A DNA stretch of 55,469 nt from Dehalococcoidia bacterium (GCA_011170375.1 DUEV01000015.1:1-55469); one strand, 5' to 3'. Shown: positions 27,425 through 36,586, counted from the first letter of the stretch. Numbers and translations are program-made. Notes: generated from the letters alone by a model not told the origin.

Positions 27425-28450
27425 TCATGCTTGCCCTGGCATTATCTCAGCGGTCGGGATTCTTAGAAAGGCTCTGACCACGGCAGGGTCAAACTGGGTA
27501 CCAGCACACTGCTCGATTTCGCGAATTACACTGGCAGGAGACATGGCACTGCGGTATGGGCGATCAGAGGTCATGGCATCAAAGGTATCAGCCACCGCCA
27601 GTATTCTGGCTCCCAGGGGAATATCCTCGCCGACTACACTTTGATTAAGTCCGTTACCATCATAGCGGGCATGGTGATGGGTGATTATTTCCAGCACTCT
27701 TTCATTGGCAACCGGCTTGACGATACGAGGGCCTATCAAGGCGTGGGTCATGACATGGTTGTACTCTTCGGGAGTCAGGTTGCCTGGCTTGTTCTGAATG
27801 GCCGAGTCAACCGCTATCTTCCCGACATCATGGAGCAAGGCTCCCCAGCGAAGGTCCTCCAGCATATCTGGCGGCAAATCTAGTCTTTGACCAATGGCGA
27901 GCGCAACATTGGTCACCCTGCGAGAATGTCCCCCAGTATACGGGTCTTTAGCTTCAAGCGCAAACACCAGAGATTCAATGGCACCAAGGAATATCCTACG
28001 TATTTCCTTGGTCTGCTCCTTGACTTCCTGCTCCAGTTGTTGCTGGTACCTCTTTATATCGAGCTCCAGACCTCGTATTCGTAGAGTTCGGTCAATACTT
28101 ATCATAACCTTGTCAAGGTCAAAGGGTTTGATTATATAGTCGTGAGCTCCCTCTTTCATACACTGAATAACAATATCGGTGTCGGTAAGAGCGGTAGCCA
28201 TAATAACCGCTGTCTCAGGGTGGCTTTGTCTGATTTCAGGAAGCAGTTCACTTCCTGGCTTCCCTGGCATCTTGATATCCAGTATTGCCAGTTCAGGGGC
28301 TTTTTCTTCCAGTCTCGCTTTCGCCTCGTCAGCATTACCAGCTTCCGTACAAAGATAGCCCTCCCTCGTCAGCTTCCTGCAGAGAGCTTTTCTGATGACT
28401 TGTTCATCATCGACAACTAGTATGCTGGCCTTTTCAACTGCCGTAACCAT
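27425..28450 (-). CDS. Response regulator with HD-GYP-like output domain
   Basis: A 341-residue protein: receiver domain (about 8-125) with phosphoacceptor Asp58 and Lys108, a coiled linker (about 130-152), then an HD-GYP-type phosphodiesterase domain. The HD metal site is intact (His207-Asp208 in LLHDVGK), and HHHARYDG follows. The GYP triplet is replaced by GLN (267-269), so hydrolysis of c-di-GMP cannot be assumed. It is the last gene of a leftward operon after a receiver and a histidine kinase. PilB nearby has an MshEN domain, which binds c-di-GMP in some species. Confidence 0.9.
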   Translation of the reverse strand: MVTAVEKASILVVDDEQVIRKALCRKLTREGYLCTEAGNADEAKARLEEKAPELAILDIKMPGKPGSELLPEIRQSHPETAVIMATALTDTDIVIQCMKEGAHDYIIKPFDLDKVMISIDRTLRIRGLELDIKRYQQQLEQEVKEQTKEIRRIFLGAIESLVFALEAKDPYTGGHSRRVTNVALAIGQRLDLPPDMLEDLRWGALLHDVGKIAVDSAIQNKPGNLTPEEYNHVMTHALIGPRIVKPVANERVLEIITHHHARYDGNGLNQSVVGEDIPLGARILAVADTFDAMTSDRPYRSAMSPASVIREIEQCAGTQFDPAVVRAFLRIPTAEIMPGQA

Positions 28451-28489
28451 TCCCTATTGTTCCCTTTGTTTCAACAGCCATATTCCAGT

Positions 28490-28897
28490 TCAGAGAACCG
28501 GCAACACGATTCGCTCCATGGCCTTTCTTACCACCACTCTCAGTTCATCAGGGGTAAACGGCTTCGGTATAAGCGGCACGTCTGGCTCTTTCACCACAAA
28601 TACCTTAACATCGTCACTCAAAACATCGCCGGTGGTGAACACCACCCGGTTGGCAAGCTCCGGATGTTTCTCCTTTAAATACCAGTAGAACTCGATACCA
28701 TTCATCTCAGGCGTCCTGATATCGCTGAGGAAAAGGTGATACTTTCCCCTACCCAACATATCTATGGCGGCCATCCCATTAGCAGCAATCTCCACCTCGA
28801 AACCCTCAGTACTGAGCACCCGGTCACATACCCGAGCGATAACCGGCTCGTCCTCAATCACCAAGGCTTTCATTCCATCTCCAACATTACATTCCAT
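28490..28897 (-). CDS. Single-domain response regulator
   Basis: A 135-residue stand-alone receiver with the acidic pair Glu16-Asp17, phosphoacceptor Asp59 and the conserved Lys in LIPKPFT. No output domain follows, so it probably relays phosphate or acts by protein contact. Start ATG 28897 has AAGGAG 7 bases upstream; a second ATG at codon 9 gives the more usual MKALVIEDE start. It lies 15 bases after the kinase gene and 39 bases before the HD-GYP gene. Confidence 0.9.
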   Translation of the reverse strand: MECNVGDGMKALVIEDEPVIARVCDRVLSTEGFEVEIAANGMAAIDMLGRGKYHLFLSDIRTPEMNGIEFYWYLKEKHPELANRVVFTTGDVLSDDVKVFVVKEPDVPLIPKPFTPDELRVVVRKAMERIVLPVL

Positions 28898-28912
28898 ACA
28901 AATACTCCTTGT

Positions 28913-30739
28913 TCATCGGCCCTCAAGGGGTAGCTCCACGACGAAGGTAGCTCCCTTGCCTACCTCACTCTGGGCATATACCTTGCCGCCGTGCTGAGTC
29001 ACTATGCCATAGCAGATACTCAGTCCTAATCCCGTTCCCTTCCCTACTTCCTTGGTGGTGAAAAAGGGGTCAAACAGTCGATTCAGGTCTTCATGGGGAA
29101 TCCCCGGACCATTATCGGAAAAGGAAATACTGACATGGCCATCAAGTTTCCTGGTAGTAATGGTTAGCAAGCCTGTATTGCGAGTCTCAGCCATGGCGCT
29201 TTCAGCATTGAGAACGATGTTGAGAAAAACCTGCTGCATCTGATGGTAGTCAACTATAATTTCAGGGAGATTGGGATCAAGTTGAGTCTCCACTTCTATG
29301 TTATTTACCCTTTGTTCATAGGCACGCAATCGCAGGACATCTTCTATCAACCTATTCACCTGCGTCGCTTCCCGCACAGGGGCATGTTTTCGGCTAAAAG
29401 CCAGAAGGTTTCTTACTATCGTGGCAGCGCGCTGCGCCTCGCTATATATGTCACCGATATCCTCCCTGAGCTCCGCGGGGGGATCGCCCTCAAGAAGTAA
29501 CTGAGAGAGTGAGACAATACCAGTAAGTGGATTATTAAGCTCGTGAGCAACGCCAGCCGACATTTCACCAATTGAAGACAGGCGATCAGTAAGAAATAAC
29601 CTTTCCTGCTTTTGTCTCTCCTCAGTCACATCCTTGAGTATGACCAGGGCTTCCTTTTCTCCCATCTTCATTATGGTGGCCACCAGTATCTTATTGTGCC
29701 CATTCAGCCCATATTTGAACTCCAAACTGATCTCAGATTCCTGTTCCGTGAAAACCTTCGGCAACGACTCCAATAGAGCAGGGTCAGGAATGAGCTCGCC
29801 GATTGACCTCCCTACCACTTCATGCCTATTCATACCAAAAGTATCGTAGAATGCTGCGTTGGCCAGAATCACGCCGTTGTTTTTCCCCACAACGAGAACA
29901 GCATCCGGTATCTTTGCCAATATATGGTCAATCAAGTCCTTCTGAGCCTTGAGTTCCTCCTCCGCCTGTTTCTGCTCGGTGATGTCAATAGTCACCCCCC
30001 TAAGTCCAATAGCCTTGCCATCTCTGATTACGGATGTAGAGTAAATAATAACCGGAAGTGTTGTGCCGTCTCTCCTGAGCAAAGTATATTCAATGCCACC
30101 AAGTTTCTCACCTTTCAATATTCTCTGGATGTTTTCTTTCATTCTGTCCCGTTCCTCAGGGATGCAGGTGTCAAGGGCACACAAAGGAGCAGCATTAACT
30201 TCCTCTGTGGTATAGCCAAGCATCTCAATAGAACGCTGGTTAGCGAAAGTGATGTTGTATTTGTCATCCATTTCATAGACGCCTTGTGGTAGGAGATTGA
30301 CCAGGTCCCTGAACCGGCGTCGGCTTTCCCGCAGTTCCTGTTCCGCCTGCTTCTGTTCGGTGATATCTATAACGTTCCCCAGAACAGCCCGCGCCCCCTG
30401 GTACTGAATTGGTGCGACCGTCTCCATGAGCCACCTGATCTCCCCGGTATTGCTGACAGTCCTGAACTCATACGGTGCAGTACGCATTCCCTTCAGCATT
30501 TCCACCGCGTTTTGTCTAACTATCTCTCTGTCTTCCGGATGGACCATAGCCAGAGGCTCGGAACCGAGCATCTCATTTTCGGTAAAGCCCTCATCACTGA
30601 GGAACTGAGGATTAGCAAAGACAAACTTGCCATCCTGGACAACGTACATACCAGCGGGTGACCTGAGTGACAAAGTCTGGAAGATATCTTCCACACTTAC
30701 GTCATGTACTGGTTGATTCTTATCTACTGACCCTGCCAT
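28913..30739 (-). CDS. PAS-PAS-PAS sensor histidine kinase
   Basis: A 608-residue kinase with no transmembrane segment. Three PAS domains lie at about 15-128, 140-256 and 265-373, the first two ending DITEQKQAE. HisKA follows with His399 in GVAHELNNPLTGI. HATPase_c has DNGPGIP, FFTTK and GTGLGLS, so it is catalytically complete. The input is cytoplasmic; no heme or flavin ligand residue can be picked out with certainty. The two receivers downstream are the natural partners. It is preceded on the same strand by the small HTH gene. Confidence 0.94.
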   Translation of the reverse strand: MAGSVDKNQPVHDVSVEDIFQTLSLRSPAGMYVVQDGKFVFANPQFLSDEGFTENEMLGSEPLAMVHPEDREIVRQNAVEMLKGMRTAPYEFRTVSNTGEIRWLMETVAPIQYQGARAVLGNVIDITEQKQAEQELRESRRRFRDLVNLLPQGVYEMDDKYNITFANQRSIEMLGYTTEEVNAAPLCALDTCIPEERDRMKENIQRILKGEKLGGIEYTLLRRDGTTLPVIIYSTSVIRDGKAIGLRGVTIDITEQKQAEEELKAQKDLIDHILAKIPDAVLVVGKNNGVILANAAFYDTFGMNRHEVVGRSIGELIPDPALLESLPKVFTEQESEISLEFKYGLNGHNKILVATIMKMGEKEALVILKDVTEERQKQERLFLTDRLSSIGEMSAGVAHELNNPLTGIVSLSQLLLEGDPPAELREDIGDIYSEAQRAATIVRNLLAFSRKHAPVREATQVNRLIEDVLRLRAYEQRVNNIEVETQLDPNLPEIIVDYHQMQQVFLNIVLNAESAMAETRNTGLLTITTRKLDGHVSISFSDNGPGIPHEDLNRLFDPFFTTKEVGKGTGLGLSICYGIVTQHGGKVYAQSEVGKGATFVVELPLEGR

Positions 30740-30773
30740 CTGCTAATTACTCAGCCTCTTCGGTGTAGCCTGT

Positions 30774-31004
30774 TCACCTCTCGTTGTTTTCAGCCTGTCC
30801 AATCTTCTGGACATGATGGACCTTGGCCTTCAGCCTGGCCACATCATTATTGGTAAACAGTCTCCAACCCCGCCAATCCCGGTGCTCTACATCAGGAAAG
30901 GAGCCATCTCGGAACCACCGCAACAATGTCATCCTACTGATACCTGCCTTGGCACAGGCTTCAGAAGTCCTGTAGAACTTTCTACCATTGAGTGTTAAAG
31001 GCAT
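30774..31004 (-). CDS. Small MerR/excisionase-like HTH protein
   Basis: A 76-residue protein with FYRTSEACAKAGISRMTLLR, then WFRDGSFPDVEHRDWRGWRL, a MerR/HTH_17-type winged helix, and a short basic tail. It is the first gene of the signalling operon, 34 bases before the histidine kinase gene. A perfect 10 bp inverted repeat at 31117-31140 lies upstream and could be its operator. The window has two other small HTH genes of this kind. Confidence 0.8.
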   Translation of the reverse strand: MPLTLNGRKFYRTSEACAKAGISRMTLLRWFRDGSFPDVEHRDWRGWRLFTNNDVARLKAKVHHVQKIGQAENNER

Positions 31005-31116
31005 GAAAACAGCCTCAAATACGTATTTTTACTAATTAAATATATTCAGATATAGTTATATTTGTACATTATTATTATTATTTATGACAATCACCCAAAG
31101 GTACTTGTTGATAAGT

Positions 31117-31140
31117 AAATAGTACTAGACAGTACTATTT
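31117..31140. promoter_or_regulatory. Perfect palindrome, candidate operator
   Basis: AAATAGTACT and AGTACTATTT form a perfect 10 bp inverted repeat around AGAC, in the AT-rich gap between the divergent HTH and GyrI-like genes. The dyad size fits a dimeric HTH repressor. It is 113 bases upstream of the HTH start and 61 bases before the -35 of the GyrI-like gene. Confidence 0.5.
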
Positions 31141-31200
31141 GGCAGGTATCAAGGGTAAATAATAGTCAGAGCTTTTAAAGATAACTTCAGCCTGTCCACT

Positions 31201-31229
31201 TTGTAAACAAGTGAGCATAGTGATAGAAT
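31201..31229 (+). promoter_or_regulatory. Sigma-70-like promoter for the GyrI-like gene
   Basis: TTGTAA (31201-31206) and TAGAAT (31224-31229) are separated by 17 bases. The predicted start of transcription is about 40 bases before ATG 31274. Confidence 0.55.
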
Positions 31230-31273
31230 CATGGCCACGTACTGCCGTTATATCCCGGTTTTCAGGAGGTAAG

Positions 31274-31756
31274 ATGAGTCCTGCAATAGAAGCAGCCGTG
31301 AAAAAGACCGAGCCTATGACGGTGGCCTTCATCGCCGTGAAAGGGCACTTCGAACAGATTCCTACAGCCTTCAACAGGCTCTATGGCTGGATTAGCGAGA
31401 AGGGATATAAGGCACGCGGTCCGGCAATTACGGTCTACTATGATATACCCGGGCAGGTCCCTGATGACGAACTGCGTTGGGAGCTACGCAGCCAGATATC
31501 GGGAGATATAGCTGAAAGCGAACCCGATGAGGAGGGCCTAGGAGTGAAGCACCTGGAAGCCACTCAGGTAGCAGCGGCGATGCACCGGGGCCCCTACGAG
31601 AAACTGGAAGAGACTTATCAGGCCTTGACGCTCTGGGTGGAGGAAAACGACTACGAGATAAACGGCCCACCTGAAGAAGCCTACTACAATGACCCTGCGC
31701 AAACACCATCCGGGGAACCACTCACGGAAATCAGGTTCCCGGTACGCAGAACGTGA
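31274..31756 (+). CDS. GyrI-like / AraC effector-binding-domain protein
   Basis: A stand-alone 160-residue effector-binding (GyrI-like, SHS2-fold) domain: MTVAFIAVKGHFEQIPTAFN, a central EWEL-like RWELRSQI, and AAAMHRGPYEKLEETYQALT followed by EINGPPEEAYYNDP. Such domains bind hydrophobic or cationic small molecules, and some hydrolyse toxic compounds. The start is ATG 31274 because GGAGG precedes it. An in-frame start at 31211 would run through the promoter. There is no DNA-binding domain. Confidence 0.85.
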   Translation: MSPAIEAAVKKTEPMTVAFIAVKGHFEQIPTAFNRLYGWISEKGYKARGPAITVYYDIPGQVPDDELRWELRSQISGDIAESEPDEEGLGVKHLEATQVAAAMHRGPYEKLEETYQALTLWVEENDYEINGPPEEAYYNDPAQTPSGEPLTEIRFPVRRT

Positions 31757-31862
31757 TAGTGGATGTGGGACAATAGGTAGAATTTTCAAGCTGGAATTTA
31801 GCCTCACGATTTAGTTATAGCTAATGACAAAAATCTTTCGCCCACCTATGCAAAAAACCCTA

Positions 31863-31892
31863 TTGCCTTCTCTTTGCTCTTGATGTTATAAT
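31863..31892 (+). promoter_or_regulatory. Promoter before the radical SAM gene
   Basis: TTGCCT (31863-31868) and a perfect TATAAT (31887-31892) are 18 bases apart. The gene starts 53 bases after the -10. Confidence 0.45.
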
Positions 31893-31944
31893 TTTGGATA
31901 TAGTACAAATGTTCTCATCAACTTTCAACTAATGGTTACTGGGT

Positions 31945-32886
31945 ATGATTACACTTATTAGTACTAATCGAAAATCGGCTATCCTTTCTCCTTCCGGCCT
32001 AGCTTGCTTAAAAGGCACACCAGCAATCAATCTAACATCAGGATGTGCGCACGGGTGCCTTTACTGCTATGCTCGCGGATACAGTACTTATCCCGGTGAA
32101 AGCAAGGTGGTAGTCTATAACAACACTCTGGATAAACTTAAAAGAGAACTTCTGTCCAAAAGAAGTAAACCACGAGTAGTTTATTTCAGCCCATCGAGTG
32201 ATATGTTCCAACCCATACCTGATGTGTTAGAGCTCTGTTATTCTCTTCTAGAACTCCTATTTTCTAAGGGCATCGGAGTTGCTTTTTTGACCAAGGGATG
32301 TATCCCTGATAAAACCATGAGGCTCCTAATCAACCATGCCGACATGGTAAAGGCACAAGTAGGAATCATCACGCCGGATGATAGCGTAAGGTGTATATTT
32401 GAGCCGAATGCCACTAGCATTGAAATGCGACTTCAACAAATGGGGAAAATGGTTGGTGGTGGCATAGCAGTTGAGGCAAGGCTTATGCCCATTTTGCCCG
32501 GTATAACGGATGCCGCTGATTCTCTAGACCGGTTGTTTCAAATGATAGCAAATACTGGAGTAGAACGAGCCGCAATTAGTACCCTTTTTCTCAGGCCAGC
32601 TATTGCAGAATCATTGAGACGACTTATCCCTGATGAGCAGGCCGTGAAGATTCTGCTGGACTTATATAGAGGCACAGAACGCCTTGCAGTGCACGCCGGG
32701 CATTCCTCTGTAATCCCACTGCCACGTCTGAAGAGAGAGGAAACCTATACTCGTGTCAGACAAATGGCCAGAAAATATTCCATAGAGGTGTCCGTGTGTG
32801 GTTGCATGAATCCTGACATTGGCGGTACGTGCAACATCGGGGGCAAGTGGCTATTACCGTATATACAACCAAGCTTGTTCGACTAA
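31945..32886 (+). CDS. Radical SAM protein, spore photoproduct lyase-like family
   Basis: A 313-residue radical SAM enzyme of the COG1533 (spore photoproduct lyase-related) type. The 4Fe-4S motif Cys34-x3-Cys38-x2-Cys41 is in SGCAHGCLYCYAR. VYFSPSSDMFQP and VEARLMPILPG follow as expected. A C-terminal CGCMNPDIGGTC may hold a further cluster or zinc. The substrate is unknown; it is not evidence for sporulation. The gene is visibly richer in A and T than its neighbours and has its own promoter, so recent acquisition is possible. Confidence 0.85.
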   Translation: MITLISTNRKSAILSPSGLACLKGTPAINLTSGCAHGCLYCYARGYSTYPGESKVVVYNNTLDKLKRELLSKRSKPRVVYFSPSSDMFQPIPDVLELCYSLLELLFSKGIGVAFLTKGCIPDKTMRLLINHADMVKAQVGIITPDDSVRCIFEPNATSIEMRLQQMGKMVGGGIAVEARLMPILPGITDAADSLDRLFQMIANTGVERAAISTLFLRPAIAESLRRLIPDEQAVKILLDLYRGTERLAVHAGHSSVIPLPRLKREETYTRVRQMARKYSIEVSVCGCMNPDIGGTCNIGGKWLLPYIQPSLFD

Positions 32887-32978
32887 TAAGTGGATTTGCA
32901 TAAGAAAAGACCTGTTTAGAAGGGATAGATTGATGTGTCAGATTCGAATTGAGTTTTACCGAAGGTTTTGTTGTGCTT

Positions 32979-33054
32979 TGGTGGAGATAGGGGGAATCGA
33001 ACCCCCAACCTCTGCATTGCGAACGCAGTGCTCTCCCAATTGAGCTATATCCCC
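32979..33054 (-). tRNA. tRNA-Ala (anticodon CGC)
   Basis: The minus strand reads GGGGATATAGCTCAATTGGG at the 5' end. The anticodon arm CTGCG-TTCGCAA-TGCAG has anticodon CGC for codon GCG. The T arm is GGGGGTTCGATTCCCCC. The acceptor GGGGATA/TATCTCC contains the G3-U70 pair, the alanine identity element. The discriminator is A and the CCA end is encoded. Confidence 0.96.
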
Positions 33055-33087
33055 ACGCCTTAACACCACATTATAACACGCCCCTCC

Positions 33088-33117
33088 TTGTCAGTCACCG
33101 CCTGTTGTTGCTATACT
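33088..33117 (+). promoter_or_regulatory. Promoter of the gatB operon
   Basis: TTGTCA (33088-33093) and TATACT (33112-33117) are 18 bases apart. Transcription would start near 33124, only about 8 bases before ATG 33132, leaving a very short leader without a clear ribosome-binding site. Confidence 0.5.
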
Positions 33118-33131
33118 TAGGCTGTTTTACG

Positions 33132-34619
33132 ATGCAAAAGACTATCAGCTTTGAGACTATCATCGGGCTGGAAGTGCACGCGCAGCTACAGACCCGGAGC
33201 AAGATGTTCTGCTGCTGCAGTACTGACTATGCCAGCGCCCCGCCCAATACCCACGTCTGCCCGGTATGCCTTGGTATGCCAGGTGTATTGCCAGTCATCA
33301 ACCAGCAAGCCATAGAGTACACGGCCATGACTGCACTGGCGTTGAATTGCACCATCTCAGAGTACACCAAGTTCGACCGCAAGAATTACCCCTACCCGGA
33401 CCTGATGAAGGGATACCAGATTTCCCAGTACGATGCCCCTATCGGGCATGACGGCTGGCTGAACATCGAGGTGGACGGTGAGACAAAGAGGGTGGGCATA
33501 ACCCGCGTCCACCTCGAGGAGGACGTCGCCAAGCTGACGCACCGCAACGGTCCTGGCAATGAAGCCTACAGCCTGGTGGACGTTAACCGCTCCGGGGTAC
33601 CATTGATGGAAATCGTCGGTGAGCCGGACTTACGCTCCCCGGAAGAGGCCCGGCAATACCTCATCAAGCTGCGTAGTATCCTGCGCTACCTGGGTGTATC
33701 CACCGCCAACATGGAAGAAGGTAGCTTCCGCTGTGATGCCAATATCAGTATCCGCACCGAAGACGGCGATGAGTCCACCGCCAAGGTCGAGGTCAAGAAC
33801 ATGAACAGCTTCCGGGCGGTGTACCGCGCCATGAAATACGAAGCCCAGAGGCAACGGCGCGCCGTTGAGCGCGGTGAAAGGCTTATCCAGGAGACCCGGG
33901 GCTGGGTGGAGGAGACGGGCAAGACCGTCTCACAGCGCAGCAAGGAATACGCCCACGACTATCGCTACTTTCCGGAGCCGGACCTGCCCCCATTGACACT
34001 CAGCCGGGAATGGGTGGAGAAGATAAAGGCAAAACTGCCGGAGCTCCCCGAAGCCAAACGTGACCGCTTCATGACCGAATACGGTCTGCCACTCTACGAT
34101 GCTACCCTACTGACCAATACCAAGGAAATGGCTGACTATTTCGAAGGCTGTATGAAAACAGCTGAGGCAAGCAAGCTACCGGCAGCCGAAAGAGCCAAAC
34201 TATTCAGCAACTGGATTTTAGGTGAATTTAGTCGCATAATGAACGCTGAGAACATAGAAGTGCCCGACCTTGCAGAGAAGATAAGCGTTGAAAAGCTCAG
34301 CGGATTGCTTGTCCTCGAATCCCAGGGGGTAATCAATACGGCTACCGCCAAGTCAGTGCTCGCAGAGATATATAAAACTGGCAAATCAGCCAAGGAGATA
34401 ATCGACGAGAAAGGTCTCAGCCAGATTACCGATTCCGGAGAGATTGAGGATGCTGTCAGCCAGGCAATAACCGCCAACCCACAGGCAGTAGCCGACTTCA
34501 AGGGCGGAAAGGATACAGCCCTCAAGTTCCTTGTCGGACAGGTAATGAGGGCAACCAGGGGCCGGGCCAATCCACAACAAGCCAATGAACTGTTAGTAAA
34601 AAAGCTTAAGGAAGAATAG
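33132..34619 (+). CDS. gatB: Asp-tRNA(Asn)/Glu-tRNA(Gln) amidotransferase subunit B
   Basis: GatB binds misacylated Glu-tRNA(Gln) or Asp-tRNA(Asn) and activates the carboxylate for amidation in the GatCAB complex. The 495-residue protein has [13 protein letters not shown], the zinc cysteines in FCCCSTDY...CPVCLG, the PKNYPYPDL-like [28 protein letters not shown] and [14 protein letters not shown]. The C-terminal tRNA-binding helical domain ends [13 protein letters not shown]. gatA and gatC are not in the window. ATG 33132 was chosen over TTG 33105, which lies in the promoter. Confidence 0.97.
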   Translation: MQKTISFETIIGLEVHAQLQTRSKMFCCCSTDYASAPPNTHVCPVCLGMPGVLPVINQQAIEYTAMTALALNCTISEYTKFDRKNYPYPDLMKGYQISQYDAPIGHDGWLNIEVDGETKRVGITRVHLEEDVAKLTHRNGPGNEAYSLVDVNRSGVPLMEIVGEPDLRSPEEARQYLIKLRSILRYLGVSTANMEEGSFRCDANISIRTEDGDESTAKVEVKNMNSFRAVYRAMKYEAQRQRRAVERGERLIQETRGWVEETGKTVSQRSKEYAHDYRYFPEPDLPPLTLSREWVEKIKAKLPELPEAKRDRFMTEYGLPLYDATLLTNTKEMADYFEGCMKTAEASKLPAAERAKLFSNWILGEFSRIMNAENIEVPDLAEKISVEKLSGLLVLESQGVINTATAKSVLAEIYKTGKSAKEIIDEKGLSQITDSGEIEDAVSQAITANPQAVADFKGGKDTALKFLVGQVMRATRGRANPQQANELLVKKLKEE

Positions 34620-34620
34620 C

Positions 34621-34839
34621 ATGGAGACTGCCTTTAATGTTATCCAGATAATCGTATCCGTAGCCCTGATATTGGTGATTACACTCCAGGTGAAAGGTGG
34701 TGGGCTCGGGGGCATCTTTGGTCAGGCAGATTCTGTTTACCGCACAAAAAGGGGGGTGGAAAGAAGGCTGTTCCAGCTTACTATAGTTCTGGTAGTCCTT
34801 TTTGTCATTTTCTCAATCGTCTCGATATTGGTTTCCTAG
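34621..34839 (+). CDS. secG: Preprotein translocase subunit SecG
   Basis: A 72-residue protein with two membrane helices (about 5-23 and 50-70) around the loop LQVKGGGLGGIFGQADSVYR, the SecG hallmark. It is the accessory channel subunit of SecYEG. It begins one base after the gatB stop and is followed after 12 bases by the SAM hydrolase gene (ATG), so it is in the gatB operon. Confidence 0.93.
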   Translation: METAFNVIQIIVSVALILVITLQVKGGGLGGIFGQADSVYRTKRGVERRLFQLTIVLVVLFVIFSIVSILVS

Positions 34840-34851
34840 CAATTGGCCACG

Positions 34852-35676
34852 ATGAGTTCCATAATTACCTTAACCACCGATTTCGGCCCGAGCGACTCCT
34901 ATGTAGCCGCCATGAAGGGCGTCATTCTCGGTATCAATCCCGAAGCAAAATTGGTTGACATCTGCCATACCATCAGTCCCCAGGATATCGCCCAGGCCGC
35001 CTTTATTCTGGGCACCGCGTATCAGTCCTTCCCGAAGGGAACGGTACACCTGGTGGTGGTCGACCCCGGAGTGGGCAGTGAACGAAGGGCTGTTATCCTG
35101 CGAACGCCATCAGCCGATTTCGTCGCTCCAGATAATGGCGTGCTGAGCTACGTAATAGAAGAGTCATCACCCGGCCCGACAGACGAGCACCAGCAAAGGG
35201 AACTGGCCCCGGCGCTTGAGGCGTTTGCCATCACTAATCCCCATTACTGGCGAGAGCCGGTCAGTCCTACCTTTCATGGTCGCGACATTTTTGCCCCGGT
35301 GGCCGCCCATATATCGCTGGGCCACCCACCGGCCGATTTCGGCGAAAAAATAACCTCACTGGAGACACTCCTGCTCACCCGACCACACCAGGAGCCGTCT
35401 GGCACCGTCGTCGGGCACATTCTGCATATCGACAGCTTCGGTAACCTGATTACCGATATCACTGCCCAATACCTGTCACCTGAAGGCAAGTCACTGGATA
35501 TCAAGATAGGCAAACATACTATTCACAGATTGAGCCGCACTTACGCCGAAGCTGAAGGGCTACTGGCGCTCATCGGCAGCAGTGACCGTCTTGAGATATC
35601 CATAAAAGGAGGCAGCGCCCACAACTTACTCAACGCCGAAGTAGGCGACGAGGTAAGGGTAAGCCCACACGGTTAA
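34852..35676 (+). CDS. SAM hydroxide adenosyltransferase (DUF62 family)
   Basis: The 274-residue protein splits S-adenosylmethionine to adenosine and methionine using water/hydroxide; relatives are fluorinases and chlorinases. It shows ITLTTDFGPSDSYVAAMKG, VDICHTISPQDI, VHLVVVDPGVGSERR, APDNGVLS and HIDSFGNLITDI, the usual family blocks. The fluorinase-specific insertion is not evident. ATG 34852 is preferred to TTG 34843 because it gives the normal MSSIITLTTDFG start. Cellular role is unclear. Confidence 0.9.
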   Translation: MSSIITLTTDFGPSDSYVAAMKGVILGINPEAKLVDICHTISPQDIAQAAFILGTAYQSFPKGTVHLVVVDPGVGSERRAVILRTPSADFVAPDNGVLSYVIEESSPGPTDEHQQRELAPALEAFAITNPHYWREPVSPTFHGRDIFAPVAAHISLGHPPADFGEKITSLETLLLTRPHQEPSGTVVGHILHIDSFGNLITDITAQYLSPEGKSLDIKIGKHTIHRLSRTYAEAEGLLALIGSSDRLEISIKGGSAHNLLNAEVGDEVRVSPHG

Positions 35677-35695
35677 AAAGGAGAAACAAAAACAT

Positions 35696-36586
35696 ATGAA
35701 AAAATGGCTGATGGTAATCAGGGCACCCTTCTTACCCCTTTCCGTGGTATTAGCCTTCCTGGGTACCTGTATCGCCTGGTACTACGGAGCCTTCCACCTC
35801 GGCCATGCTCTTCTTGCGGGCTTCGGGCTGCTGCTAGCCCATATCAGTGTCGACGTGCTTAACGAATACTTCGACTACCGGAGCGGCGTAGACCTCAGGA
35901 CCCAGAGAACCCCGTTCAGTGGCGGCAGTGGCGCTCTGCCTCAAGGACTGGTTACACCCAGGCAGGCGCTCTGGTTGGGACTGGGCGTCCTCATAGCAAT
36001 TGTACCGATAGGTATCTACTTTATCGTGGACAAAGGTTGGGAACTGGCACCGCTGCTGGTGGTAGCGGCCGCACTCATCGTCTTCTATACCCCCTATATC
36101 CTGAAGATGGGCTGGCCAGAGTGGGCCCCGGGAGTGGGGATGGGCTCCCTGCCCGTCCTGGGGGCATTCTTCATTCAGACCGGTGAATACACCCTGCCGG
36201 CAGTAATCGCCGCAATACCATCCGGTATTCTGGTACACAACCTGCTCCTGCTAAACGAATTCCCAGACGTTGAAGCCGACGCTTCCGCCAACCGCCGCAC
36301 ACTGCCGATAGTCGCTGGCAAGAGAAAAGCAGCCCTGTTCTACTCAGCGATGACCGTGCTCGTCTACCTGTGGATTATAGGCTGGGTTATTGCCGGTGAG
36401 ATGCCGGCCTTCTCCCTGCTCGGTCTCCTGACCTTACCTATGGCAGCCAAGGCAATTCTTGGCTCGATGAAACACGACGACATGAGCAAGCTGGGACCAG
36501 CCATGGCAGCTAATGTCATGGTCGTCCTGATAACGCAGCTTCTCATGGGTATCGGCTATATCCTGGCAAGGGTGGTGGGAGGATAG
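35696..36586 (+). CDS. UbiA-family prenyltransferase
   Basis: A 296-residue polytopic membrane enzyme with eight or nine helices. The first Asp-rich motif is in NEYFDYRSGVDLRTQRTPFS and the second in NEFPDVEADASANRRT; these bind Mg-prenyl diphosphate. The MenA-like pattern suggests transfer of a prenyl chain to an aromatic acceptor such as dihydroxynaphthoate, but no other quinone genes are nearby. ATG 35696 follows AAAAGGAG. It is 19 bases after the SAM hydrolase gene and 30 bases before the B12/radical SAM gene. Confidence 0.88.
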   Translation: MKKWLMVIRAPFLPLSVVLAFLGTCIAWYYGAFHLGHALLAGFGLLLAHISVDVLNEYFDYRSGVDLRTQRTPFSGGSGALPQGLVTPRQALWLGLGVLIAIVPIGIYFIVDKGWELAPLLVVAAALIVFYTPYILKMGWPEWAPGVGMGSLPVLGAFFIQTGEYTLPAVIAAIPSGILVHNLLLLNEFPDVEADASANRRTLPIVAGKRKAALFYSAMTVLVYLWIIGWVIAGEMPAFSLLGLLTLPMAAKAILGSMKHDDMSKLGPAMAANVMVVLITQLLMGIGYILARVVGG

